From contig NZ_LN831029.1 in assembly GCF_001457475.1 (NCBI RefSeq), forward strand, positions 1 through 64,000: a stretch of DNA of 64,000 bases, written 5' to 3'. Positions 28,528-36,534 of the stretch are shown in pieces. Numbering within the stretch: the first letter of the stretch is position 1; each line of letters starts with the position of its first letter. Position numbers and translations under genes: made by a program. Source of the DNA: Achromobacter xylosoxidans (GTDB lineage Bacteria; Pseudomonadota; Gammaproteobacteria; Burkholderiales; Burkholderiaceae_B). The notes under the pieces are model-generated. The model was not told the origin of the DNA, searched no databases, and saw nothing but the letters and a program-made list of their open reading frames with translations.

Positions 28528-29903
28528 TCCTGCCCGTGATCGTGGGGGCCGGTCCGGCCGGCATCCGCGCCGCGCAGACGCTGGTGGCGCAGGGCCTGCG
28601 GCCGGTGGTGCTGGACGAGGCGCCGCGCGCCGGCGGCCAGATCTACCGCCAGCCGCCGCCGGGCTTCGCGCGATCCAAGGCGGCGTTGTACGGCTTCGAG
28701 CACCGCAAGGCCGATGCGCTGCACCGCAAGATGGACGAGCTGGCGCCGCAACTGGACTACCGGCCCGGCAGCCTGGTGTGGAACGCCGAAGGCAAGACGC
28801 TCGATGTGCTGCGCGACGGCAAGAGCGCGCCCGTGCCCTACACCCATTTGATCCTGGCCACCGGCGCCACCGACCGCGTGCTGCCGTTCCCGGGCTGGCT
28901 GACGCCGGGCGTGTACACCCTGGGCGGTTCGCAGGTGGCGTTGAAGCACCAGGGCTGCGCCATCGGCGAGCGCGTCGCGTTCCTGGGCACCGGCCCCCTG
29001 CTCTATCTGGTCGCCTATCAGTACGCCAAGGCCGGCGCCCGTGTTGTCGCGGTGCTGGATACCTCGCGCTTCGCCGACCGCCTGGCGGCCTTGCCCGCCA
29101 TGCTGCGCGCGCCGGGCCTGCTGGCCAAGGGGCTGTACTACATGGCCTGGCTGCGCGCGCATGGCGTGCCGATGGCCAGCGGCGTGCGGCCGGTGCGGGC
29201 CGAGGGCGAGACGCGCGTCACCGGGCTGGTCTACCGCCAGGGATCGCGCCAGCGGCGGGTGGATTGCGACGCGTTGGGCTACGGCCTGTCGCTGCGCTCC
29301 GAAACGCAACTGGCCAGCCTGGCGGGCTGCCAGTTCATTTTCAACGCGCGTGACCGTGCCTGGACGCCGCGCCTGGACGCGGCCGGACGCAGCAGCGTGG
29401 CCGGCGTGTACGTGGCTGGCGATGGCGCCGGCATCGGCGGCGCCGACGCGGCCGAGCTGGCCGGCGAGCGCGCCGCGCTCGCCTTGCTGGAGGATGCGGG
29501 CCATGCGCAGCCGGCGCAGCGGGCGCGCGAACTCGAAGCGCGCCTGGCCGCCAATGGCCGCGTGCGCGATGCGCTGGAGCGCGCCTTCCCGTTTCCCGAG
29601 GATTGGGCCGCCGCCATCGCTGACGACACCGTGGTATGCCGCTGCGAGGAAGTCACCGCCGGCACACTGCGCGCCGTGATCCATGGCACCGGCGCGCGCG
29701 AGCTGAACCGCCTGAAGGCGCTGACGCGCGTCGGCATGGGACGCTGCCAGGGCCGCATGTGCGGCGCCGGCGCGGCCGAAGTGCTGGCGCACGCCTGCGG
29801 CGCCGGACTGGACGGCGTCGGCCGCCTGCGCGGCCAGCCGCCGGTCAAGCCGATTCCCGTGGATATCGTCTATCTCGATCGCACGGAGAAGGACGCGCCA
29901 TGA
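28524..29903 (+). CDS. HcnB/opine-oxidase alpha-type flavoprotein, cluster A
   Basis: FAD-dependent oxidoreductase of 459 residues. An N-terminal dinucleotide motif VGAGPAG (7-13), an internal LATGATDR motif and a second dinucleotide motif FLGTGPLL mark the pyridine-nucleotide-disulfide oxidoreductase fold. The C-terminus is a BFD-like domain with Cys372, Cys374, Cys408 and Cys413 (C-x-C ... C-x4-C) for a second [2Fe-2S] cluster. This matches HcnB and the alpha subunit of opine/D-hydroxyproline dehydrogenases. ATGA overlaps link it to the genes on both sides. Confidence 0.88.
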   Translation: MILPVIVGAGPAGIRAAQTLVAQGLRPVVLDEAPRAGGQIYRQPPPGFARSKAALYGFEHRKADALHRKMDELAPQLDYRPGSLVWNAEGKTLDVLRDGKSAPVPYTHLILATGATDRVLPFPGWLTPGVYTLGGSQVALKHQGCAIGERVAFLGTGPLLYLVAYQYAKAGARVVAVLDTSRFADRLAALPAMLRAPGLLAKGLYYMAWLRAHGVPMASGVRPVRAEGETRVTGLVYRQGSRQRRVDCDALGYGLSLRSETQLASLAGCQFIFNARDRAWTPRLDAAGRSSVAGVYVAGDGAGIGGADAAELAGERAALALLEDAGHAQPAQRARELEARLAANGRVRDALERAFPFPEDWAAAIADDTVVCRCEEVTAGTLRAVIHGTGARELNRLKALTRVGMGRCQGRMCGAGAAEVLAHACGAGLDGVGRLRGQPPVKPIPVDIVYLDRTEKDAP

Positions 29904-31072
29904 GCGAACGCATCGACACCGAAGTCGCCATCCTCGGCGGTGGCATCGTCGGCGGCAGCGCCGCGCTGTTCCTGCGCCGGCTGGGCGTGCCGGTGGTGCT
30001 GCTGGAGGCCGCGCTGTGCGGCGCCCGCGCCAGCGGCGTCAACTACGGCGGCGTGCGCCGCCAGGGCCGTGGCCTGGAGCAGATGCCGCTGGCGCGCCGC
30101 GCGCACGAATTGTGGGGCCAACTGCCGCAACTGATCGGCATCGACGGCGAATACGTGCGCTCGGGCCACTTGAAGTTGGCGTGCTCGGATGCGGACCTGG
30201 ACGCCTTGCACGCCTATCGCGCGCAGACCCGCGGCTTCGGCATGAACCTGGAAATGCTGGACCGCGCCGCGCTGGCGCGGCGCTTCGGCTGGCTGGGCGC
30301 GCACGTGGTGGGCGGCTCGTTCTGTCCCGAGGACGGCCACGCCAACCCGCGCCTGGTCTCGCCCGCCTTTGGCCGCGCGGCCCGCGCGCTGGGCGCAGAC
30401 GTGCGCGAATCGACCCGCGTCACCGAAGCGGTCCATGACGGCGACCGCTTCATCCTGCGCGCCGGCGACGCGCTGGAGGTGCGTTCGCGCTTCCTGCTCA
30501 ATTGCGCCGGAGCGTGGGCCGGACGCTTCGCGCAGGACTTCGGCGAGAGCGTGCCCGAGACTTCCATCCATCCGCTGATGATGGTGACCGAGCCGCTGCC
30601 GCTGTTCATGGACGTCAGCCTGGGCATGCAGGGTGGCGGCATCTATGCGCGGCAGGTGGCGCGCGGCAATTGCGTCATCGGCGGCGGCCGCGCCGTGTCC
30701 GCCGGCCCCGATTACGCCCGTCCCGGCCGCGAGGCGCTGGGCCCGCTGATGGCCAACGCCGCGCGCCTGCTGCCGCCATTGCGCGGCGCGCAGGTCATCC
30801 GCTTCTGGACCGGGGTCGAGGGCAACATGCCCGACCACAATCCCGTGCTGGGCCCCAGCGCCACCGTGCCGGGTCTGTTCCATGCTTTCGGCCTGTCGGG
30901 CGCGGGCTTCCAGATCGGCCCCGCCGTGGGCGAAGTGCTTTCCGAACTGGTCGTTAACGGCCGGTCTTCCATTCCCATCGACGCCTTCGGCATCGGACGA
31001 TACACGGGGACCGCTCACGGCGCCGTGGCTCGGTTGGGGCCTGTTCGTGAGCAAACGCTGGAGTCACCATGA
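29900..31072 (+). CDS. DAO-type flavoprotein (HcnC/opine-oxidase beta-like), cluster A
   Basis: FAD-dependent amine/amino acid oxidoreductase, 390 residues. LGGGIVGG near residues 12-19 is the FAD-binding motif, and SGVNYGGVRRQGR and the C-terminal HAFGLSGAGFQIGPAVGE are typical of glycine/sarcosine oxidase-like DAO proteins. It should be the catalytic subunit oxidising a C-N bond. The true start at 29900 overlaps the previous stop; a longer upstream open frame is a reading-frame artefact. Closest paralogue in the window is the gene at 48040. Confidence 0.88.
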   Translation: MSERIDTEVAILGGGIVGGSAALFLRRLGVPVVLLEAALCGARASGVNYGGVRRQGRGLEQMPLARRAHELWGQLPQLIGIDGEYVRSGHLKLACSDADLDALHAYRAQTRGFGMNLEMLDRAALARRFGWLGAHVVGGSFCPEDGHANPRLVSPAFGRAARALGADVRESTRVTEAVHDGDRFILRAGDALEVRSRFLLNCAGAWAGRFAQDFGESVPETSIHPLMMVTEPLPLFMDVSLGMQGGGIYARQVARGNCVIGGGRAVSAGPDYARPGREALGPLMANAARLLPPLRGAQVIRFWTGVEGNMPDHNPVLGPSATVPGLFHAFGLSGAGFQIGPAVGEVLSELVVNGRSSIPIDAFGIGRYTGTAHGAVARLGPVREQTLESP

Positions 31073-32136
31073 AGCACAACAAACAGGGCGTTCGCCGCCC
31101 GTCCAAGGGGAAGTGGCTGCTGGGCCTGGCGCTGGCCGCGCTGTCGGCGGGCGCCATGGCGCAGCAGAAGACGCTGTACGTCGGCATGAACGGCGGCGAC
31201 ATGGAACGCGCCTTCACGCAGTACGTGTTCCCGGATTTCGAGAAGGCCAACAACGTCAAGATCGTGGTGGTGCCCGGCACCTCCACCGACGTGCTGGCCA
31301 AGGCCCAGGCGTTCAAGGACAAGCCGCAGATGCACGTCATGTTCCTGGACGATGGCATCATGGCGCGCGCCATTTCCATGGGCCTGTGCGAGCCGCTCAA
31401 TGACGACCCGGTGCTCAAGGACCTGTACCCCACCGCCGTCATGAAGGACCGCATGGCCGCCGGCATCGACATCGGCATGACCGGCCTGGGCTACAACACC
31501 CGCCTGTTCAAGGACAAGGGCTGGGCGCCGCCGACCTCGTGGGTGGACCTGGCCGATCCCAAGTTCAAGGGCAAGGTGGTGTTCCAGTCGGCCTCGGGTA
31601 GCACCTTCGGCCTGCACGGCTTCCTGATGTTCAACCGCATCCAGGGCGGCAACGACCAGAACACCGAGCCCGGCTTCAAGCAGTGGCCGTCCACCATCGG
31701 CCCCAACGTGCTGGAATACATCCCCAATTCGGCCAAGCTGGCCGAGATGATCCAGTCCAACGAAGCCGCCATCTTCCCGCTCACGCCCACCGCCATCGCC
31801 CGCCTGAAAAAGCGCGACATCCCGGTGGAATACGCCCAGCCCAAGGAAGGCTCGGTGATCCTGATGGTGGCCGAATGCGTCATCGCCAAGAACAGCGAGC
31901 CGGAACTGGCGCAGAAGCTGGCGCTGTACCTGCTGTCGCCGCAGGCGCAGGCCAAGGCACTGGAAATGGGCGGCCATTTCCCGTCCAATAAGAACGTTCA
32001 ACCGCCGGCCGGCACCGAAGAAGCGCTCAAGCGCTTCCAGGGCTACATGGCCAACGCCAAGATCCTGGACTGGGACCAGATCAACGCCACCCGTCCCGCC
32101 TTCAACGCGCGCTGGAACCGCACGGTCGAACGCTGA
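31069..32136 (+). CDS. ABC transporter substrate-binding protein (PotD-like), cluster A
   Basis: Periplasmic binding protein of the spermidine/putrescine family, 355 residues. A long basic N-region and hydrophobic stretch ending in AGAMAQQ give a Sec signal peptide of about 35 residues. An ATGA overlap with the oxidase gene places it in the same operon. In cluster B the equivalent gene is first, not near the end. Confidence 0.88.
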   Translation: MKHNKQGVRRPSKGKWLLGLALAALSAGAMAQQKTLYVGMNGGDMERAFTQYVFPDFEKANNVKIVVVPGTSTDVLAKAQAFKDKPQMHVMFLDDGIMARAISMGLCEPLNDDPVLKDLYPTAVMKDRMAAGIDIGMTGLGYNTRLFKDKGWAPPTSWVDLADPKFKGKVVFQSASGSTFGLHGFLMFNRIQGGNDQNTEPGFKQWPSTIGPNVLEYIPNSAKLAEMIQSNEAAIFPLTPTAIARLKKRDIPVEYAQPKEGSVILMVAECVIAKNSEPELAQKLALYLLSPQAQAKALEMGGHFPSNKNVQPPAGTEEALKRFQGYMANAKILDWDQINATRPAFNARWNRTVER

Positions 32137-32151
32137 CGTCAGGCGCGCCGC

Positions 32152-32174
32152 GCCGTCCGCGCATCGCGGGCGGC
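32152..32174. other. Hairpin after the cluster A binding-protein gene
   Basis: GCCGTCCGCG / CGCGGGCGGC with a CAT loop pairs over 10 bp with one G-U pair. There is no U tail, so transcription may run through to the next gene; the hairpin could instead protect mRNA ends. Confidence 0.45.
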
Positions 32175-32226
32175 ACGGCGCCGATCACACCCAGGGCGCG
32201 CGCGCCCGCAACGCAGGAGGCCAGGC

Positions 32227-33165
32227 ATGCGGCTCATCATCAGGTCCGGCGGCGAATCGGCCATGGAAGAATGGCGCGAGCAGTTCAAGCGCCACGCGCC
32301 CGATCTGGAGATCGTCAGCTGGTTCGACGACGTCGACCCCGCCTCGATCGACTACGCCCTGGTCTGGGCCCCCGACCCCGGCCGCCTGGCAACCTTCCCC
32401 AACCTCAAGCTCATCATCAGCGCCGGCGCCGGCGTCGACCACATCGTCTCCGACCCCGCCTGGCCGCGCCACCTGCGCATCGCCCGCATGGTCACGCCGC
32501 GCACCGAAACCGAGATGGCCGAGTTCGTGCTGACCAGCGCCCTGATGCTGACGCGCGACCTCAAGCGCGCCATCGACCAGCAGGCCTGCCGCCACTGGGA
32601 ACTGTACGACTCGCTGCGCGTGGCCGCCGACATGCGCGTCGGCATCATGGGCCTGGGCCACCTCGGCATCGCCGCCGCCCGCCTGCTGGCCAAGGTCGGT
32701 TTCCCCGTCAGCGGCTGGTCGCGCGGCGCCACCACCTTGCCCGACGGCCTGCCGTCCTACGCCGGCCCCGACCAGTTCCCCGAATTCCTGTCCCGCACCG
32801 ACCTGCTGGTCTGCCTGCTCCCCGCCACCGAAGCCACCCGCGGCATCCTCAACCGCGACACCTTCGCCCACCTGCCGCGCGGCGCCAGCCTCATCAACGC
32901 CGGCCGCGGCAGCCACATGGTCACGCAGGACCTTCTCGACGCCCTGGACAGCGGTCACCTGCACCAGGCCTTGCTGGACGTCTTCGACCCCGAACCCCTG
33001 CCGCCCGAGTCCCCCCTCTGGACCCACCCCAACATCATCATCACCCCCCACTGCGCCGCCATCCCCGACCGCCAGGAACGCGCCCGCCACACCGCCTGGC
33101 TCATCACCGCCAACGAACGCGGCGAGGCCCTGCCCAACATCTACGACCCCGTTCGCGGCTACTGA
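32227..33165 (+). CDS. D-2-hydroxyacid dehydrogenase (GhrA-like)
   Basis: NAD(P)H-dependent 2-oxoacid reductase, 312 residues, of the glyoxylate/hydroxypyruvate reductase A group. The Rossmann motif GLGHLG (about 141-146), the substrate Arg in NAGRGSHMV, LLDVFDPEPLP and the catalytic His in TPHCAA are present. It follows cluster A's binding-protein gene by 90 bp on the same strand; a product of amine oxidation such as glyoxylate or another 2-oxo acid would be a reasonable substrate. GCAGGAGGCCAGGC gives a strong SD. Confidence 0.88.
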   Translation: MRLIIRSGGESAMEEWREQFKRHAPDLEIVSWFDDVDPASIDYALVWAPDPGRLATFPNLKLIISAGAGVDHIVSDPAWPRHLRIARMVTPRTETEMAEFVLTSALMLTRDLKRAIDQQACRHWELYDSLRVAADMRVGIMGLGHLGIAAARLLAKVGFPVSGWSRGATTLPDGLPSYAGPDQFPEFLSRTDLLVCLLPATEATRGILNRDTFAHLPRGASLINAGRGSHMVTQDLLDALDSGHLHQALLDVFDPEPLPPESPLWTHPNIIITPHCAAIPDRQERARHTAWLITANERGEALPNIYDPVRGY

Positions 33166-33181
33166 AAACACCGCCAAGCAC

Positions 33182-33229
33182 TTATCCACAGCCGGGGCGT
33201 TGCGCAAGAAAACCAAGGCCTGTGGAAAA
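33182..33229. promoter_or_regulatory. Pair of DnaA-box-like sequences
   Basis: TTATCCACA (33182-33190, consensus) is followed by TGTGGAAAA on the same strand (33221-33229), the reverse of the one-mismatch box TTTTCCACA. They are about 30 bp apart and in opposite orientation, in an intergenic region. Confidence 0.35.
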
Positions 33230-33272
33230 CCCGCTTTCCTCCCCCAGCGCCGGTAAAGTGAAATCAACAAGA

Positions 33273-33430
33273 GCCAGGAGCGCCGTGCCGAGGGGTGGGC
33301 GGGGCGTGTAGACGCGCCCGACGGAATCCGAAGGAGCCGCAGGCGACGAGGATGAGGATGGGGCAGTCCGGAGCGAACGCTCCGGACCGCAGTCGTAGCC
33401 CCGCCCACCCCTCGGCACGGCGCTCCTGGC
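33273..33430 (-). repeat. Structured dispersed repeat, copy 2
   Basis: Core homologous to copies 1 and 3, read on the minus strand (92 nt, 33306-33397), between perfect 33-bp inverted arms 33273-33305 and 33398-33430. Hairpin A is GTCCGGAGC-GTTC-GCTCCGGAC; hairpin B is short here (GCC-TGC-GGC). On the minus strand it is preceded by CTTTAGAC (33431-33438), nearly the CTTAAGAC that precedes copy 3. Confidence 0.9.
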
Positions 33431-33540
33431 GTCTAAAGAACGCCGCCCTCCACCAGCAAAAAAACTCCATCCACCCAACAAAAAAACCGCAAAATCTGCA
33501 AACCAAGGCCGCCTACATTGCTCCCCAAGGAGCCACGCAA

Positions 33541-34374
33541 TTGAAACCCCAAACTCGCGCCACCTACGCCCACCGCCTGGACCCCGTCCTGCGCTGGCTG
33601 GCAAGCCACCCCGACGCCGACCCCGACCTCTACCAGTTGGCCGACCTGGCTTGCCTCTCGCCCTATCACTTCCACCGCGTCTACCGCGCCGTGATGGGCG
33701 AAACCGTGAACGCCACCGTGCAACGCATCCGCATGCATCGCGCGGCCGTCTCGCTGGGCAGCACCGGGGATTCCTTGCGTGACGTGGCGCAGCGCGCCGG
33801 CTATGAGTCGGACGCCGCCTTCAACCGCGCGTTCGGCGCGACCTTCGGCATCCCGCCGGGGCGCTACCGCGCGACCCGCTCCCGACCCTTCGACCCCAAG
33901 GAGCTAGGCATGTACCCCATCACCATCGAAACCTTCCCCGGCGCCGTGCTGGCCGCCCTGCCGCACCATGGCAGCTACCAGGAAATCGGCCCGGTCTTCA
34001 CCCGCGCCTTCATGCTCGCGGCCAGCCGCGGCCTGGCGCGTCCCGAGGCCATCGGCTTCGGCGTCTACTTCGACGACCCCGAGCAGGTGCCGCCGGCCCA
34101 GTTGCGCTCGATGGCAGGCGTATCGGTCGCGCCCGACGCCGAGCTGGGCGACGAACTGGAACGCTTCGAGATCCCCGCCATCCGCTGCGCGGTGCTGACC
34201 TACACCGGCCCGTACAACGAGATGGACAAGCCCTACAACTGGATGTTCTCGGAATGGCTGCCCGCCAGCGGCATGGTGCCGGCGGACTTCCCCATGTTCG
34301 AGCAGTACCTGAACGACCCGCGCAGCACGCCGCCCGCGCAATTGCAGACGCGTATCTGCATGCCGTTGAAGTAA
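33541..34374 (+). CDS. AraC-family regulator with GyrI-like effector domain (TTG start)
   Basis: A 277-residue regulator: N-terminal AraC-type double HTH (about 14-110; LADLACLSPYHFHRVYRA, then LRDVAQRAGYESDAAFNRAF) and a C-terminal GyrI-like small-molecule binding domain (about 122-277). TTG at 33541 is chosen because AAGGAG (33527-33532) lies 8 nt before it. An ATG-initiated frame from 33295 would begin inside repeat copy 2 and read a non-coding leader. Rob/SoxS/BmrR-like sensors of this kind bind drugs or metabolites; the ligand is unknown. It converges with a LysR gene. Confidence 0.85.
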   Translation: MKPQTRATYAHRLDPVLRWLASHPDADPDLYQLADLACLSPYHFHRVYRAVMGETVNATVQRIRMHRAAVSLGSTGDSLRDVAQRAGYESDAAFNRAFGATFGIPPGRYRATRSRPFDPKELGMYPITIETFPGAVLAALPHHGSYQEIGPVFTRAFMLAASRGLARPEAIGFGVYFDDPEQVPPAQLRSMAGVSVAPDAELGDELERFEIPAIRCAVLTYTGPYNEMDKPYNWMFSEWLPASGMVPADFPMFEQYLNDPRSTPPAQLQTRICMPLK

Positions 34375-34447
34375 GCGCCGCAAGCCGCGCGATGGCCCGC
34401 GTTGACGCGGCCGTCGCGCGCGGCACGGGCGCGGCTTCGCGCCGCCG

Positions 34448-35344
34448 TTAGCCCAGCACGCTCGCCAGATATTGCCGCAGCCACGCATGCGCCGGATCGT
34501 CCTGGTAGCGCTCGTGCCAGTACAGCGACACCGTGATCGCCGGCAGGCTCAGCGGCGCCTTGAGCGTGACGATGCGCGCGCTGCCCGACATGGCCTTGGC
34601 GATGCTCACCGGCATCGTCGCGATCAGGTCCGAGGCCTCGACGATGAACGGGCACACCATGTAGCTCGACAGCGTCGCCACGATGCGGCGGCTGCGGTTC
34701 TGTCCCATCAGGATGCGGTCGATGGCCTTGCTGAAGTAGCGCGTGTGGGCCGCCAGGTCCAGGTGCCCGTAGCTCAGGTAGGCGTCCAGGTTCCAGCGCT
34801 TGCGCAGACAGGGATGGCCTTCGCGCACGATGCACACCGCCGGTTCCTGGTACAGGAAGCGCGTGCGCAGGTCCGGCGCCGGGTCCGGAAAGTAGCCGGC
34901 GATCAGTTCCACATGATTGGTGTCCAGCATGCTCAGGCCGTGCTGCGGCCGCGCCGGCACGATCAACAGCTGGAAGTGCGGTGCATCCACCGCCAGGCGC
35001 GGAATCAGCTTGGGCAGCAGCGTGTATTGCACATAGTCGGTGGCATAGAACGACAGGCTGCGGGCCGAGTGCGCCGGGTCGAACACCTCGCGCGTACGGG
35101 TGGCGCGGCGCCAACCTTCCAACAGCGGCAGAAAGCCCTGGTGCAGTTCGTGCGCGCGCTGCGTCGGCTGCCACGCGCCGCCTTCGCGCACCAGCAGCGG
35201 ATCGCCGAACAGTTGCCGCAGACGGTTCATCGCGGCGCTCATGGCGGGTTGGCTGATGCCGAGTTGTTCGGCCGCGCGCGACACATTGCGGCAGGTCATC
35301 AATGCGTCGAAATGCACAAGCAGATTCAGGTCCGGATGCTTCAC
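34448..35344 (-). CDS. LysR-family transcriptional regulator
   Basis: A 298-residue LysR-type protein beginning MKHPDLNLLVHFDALMTCRN with an HTH (SQPAMSAAMNRLRQ) and NodD/SyrM-like effector domain. It is divergent from the Bug receptor and hydantoinase operon at 35514, which it probably controls. The 169-bp spacer has an AT-rich box TATATCAATATA. Confidence 0.9.
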   Translation of the reverse strand: MKHPDLNLLVHFDALMTCRNVSRAAEQLGISQPAMSAAMNRLRQLFGDPLLVREGGAWQPTQRAHELHQGFLPLLEGWRRATRTREVFDPAHSARSLSFYATDYVQYTLLPKLIPRLAVDAPHFQLLIVPARPQHGLSMLDTNHVELIAGYFPDPAPDLRTRFLYQEPAVCIVREGHPCLRKRWNLDAYLSYGHLDLAAHTRYFSKAIDRILMGQNRSRRIVATLSSYMVCPFIVEASDLIATMPVSIAKAMSGSARIVTLKAPLSLPAITVSLYWHERYQDDPAHAWLRQYLASVLG

Positions 35345-35368
35345 CGCCGCCTACCTATAAATGGCATC

Positions 35369-35380
35369 TATATCAATATA
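35369..35380. promoter_or_regulatory. AT-rich inverted box in the lysR/hyu divergent region
   Basis: TATA-TCAA-TATA lies 25 bp upstream of the lysR start and 134 bp upstream of the receptor gene. It contrasts with the GC-rich surroundings. Could be a LysR site or part of a promoter. Confidence 0.3.
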
Positions 35381-35513
35381 AACCGCAAGGACTGCTGGCG
35401 CGCGCCGCCCAGGCCTAGGATGTTCCCGTTGTTGCAGTGAACCCGGGGCAATGCCTCTCAGGCTCGGCATCCATGATCGGGCCGCAAGGAAGTTCTATCA
35501 ACAAGGGGAAGTC

Positions 35514-36494
35514 ATGAACGCAGCGTTCATTCGCAGTTGCTGTCTTGCATTGGGGGCGGCCGCGCTGGCCGCCGCCGCGCTACCGGCCCGCGCCGAGTGG
35601 CCCGACAAGGTGATCCGCATCGTGGTGCCGTTCGCGGCGGGCGGCTCGACAGACCTGATCGCGCGCAAGATCGCCGAAGGCATGGGCCAGCGCCTGTCGG
35701 CCAACGTCATCGTCGAGAACCGGCCCGGCGCCGGCGGCACCGTCGGCACCGAATACGTGGCGCGCCAGCCGGCCGACGGCTACACCATCCTGATGGGCTC
35801 GGTCAGCACGCACGGCAGCGCGCCCTGCGTGTATTCGAAGCTGCCGTACGACGCGCTCAAGGATTTCACGCCGCTGACCGTCGTCGCCACCATTCCCAAC
35901 GTCATGTCGGTGAACCAGTCGGTGCCGGCCAACAACCTGCGGGAGTTCGTGGCGCTGCTCAAGAAAGAGCCCGAGAAATACTCGTTCGCCTCCAACGGCC
36001 AGGGCACCTCCAACCACCTGGCCGCCGAACTGTTCAAGAGCACGGCCGGCGTGTCGATGGTGCACGTGCCCTACCGCGGTTCGGGCCCGGCGTTGATCGA
36101 CCTGGTGGGTGGCCAGATCAACATGATGATGGACGTGGTGATGACGTCCTATCCATACATCAAGGACGGCAAGATCAAGGCGCTGGCGGTGACCTCGCCG
36201 CAACGCTCGCCGATGCTGCCCGACGTGCCGACGGTGGCCGAGTCCGGCTACCCCGGTTACGAGGCGATGGTGTGGTTCGGCATGCTGGCCCCGGCCAAGC
36301 TGCCCGAGCCGCTGCGCGTCAAGTTGACCGATGCGCTGGCGCAGACGCTGCACGCGCCCGCCATGAAGGCCTATCTGGAACAACAGGGCGCGCAGGTCTC
36401 GGACGTGGCCGGGCCGGCCTTCGGCACCATGATCAAGAGCGAAATCGACAAATGGTGCGGCGTGGTCAAGCAGGCCGGCATCAAGCTGGACTGA
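35514..36494 (+). CDS. Tripartite tricarboxylate transporter receptor (Bug family)
   Basis: Extracytoplasmic solute receptor of the Bug/TctC family, 326 residues with a signal peptide (cleavage near PARAEW, about residue 27). Family patterns IRIVVPFAAGGSTDLIAR and VENRPGAGGTVGTEYVA are clear. AAGGGGAA precedes the ATG at 35514. Bug receptors are greatly expanded in Bordetella and relatives, and most lack adjacent membrane subunits, as here. It leads an operon with hydantoinase A and B, suggesting it binds the substrate that they hydrolyse. Confidence 0.9.
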   Translation: MNAAFIRSCCLALGAAALAAAALPARAEWPDKVIRIVVPFAAGGSTDLIARKIAEGMGQRLSANVIVENRPGAGGTVGTEYVARQPADGYTILMGSVSTHGSAPCVYSKLPYDALKDFTPLTVVATIPNVMSVNQSVPANNLREFVALLKKEPEKYSFASNGQGTSNHLAAELFKSTAGVSMVHVPYRGSGPALIDLVGGQINMMMDVVMTSYPYIKDGKIKALAVTSPQRSPMLPDVPTVAESGYPGYEAMVWFGMLAPAKLPEPLRVKLTDALAQTLHAPAMKAYLEQQGAQVSDVAGPAFGTMIKSEIDKWCGVVKQAGIKLD

Positions 36495-36534
36495 GCGCGG
36501 CCGCGCCCTTCTTTTCTTTCAGGGAAGCACAAGC

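Larger units (their letters stand above)
33166..33540. other. Intergenic region with DnaA-box pair and repeat copy 2
   Basis: 375 bp without a credible gene. It holds two DnaA-box-like sites (33182-33190 and 33221-33229), then the structured repeat at 33273-33430, then a purine-poor A/C-rich leader into the AraC-family gene. Confidence 0.65.

Noticed and set aside
28198..31072. Hydrogen cyanide synthase operon hcnABC
   Set aside because: Subunit types match, but the genes are embedded in a polyamine-type importer operon and a second set occurs in cluster B; an opine- or imino-acid-type dehydrogenase is the better reading.
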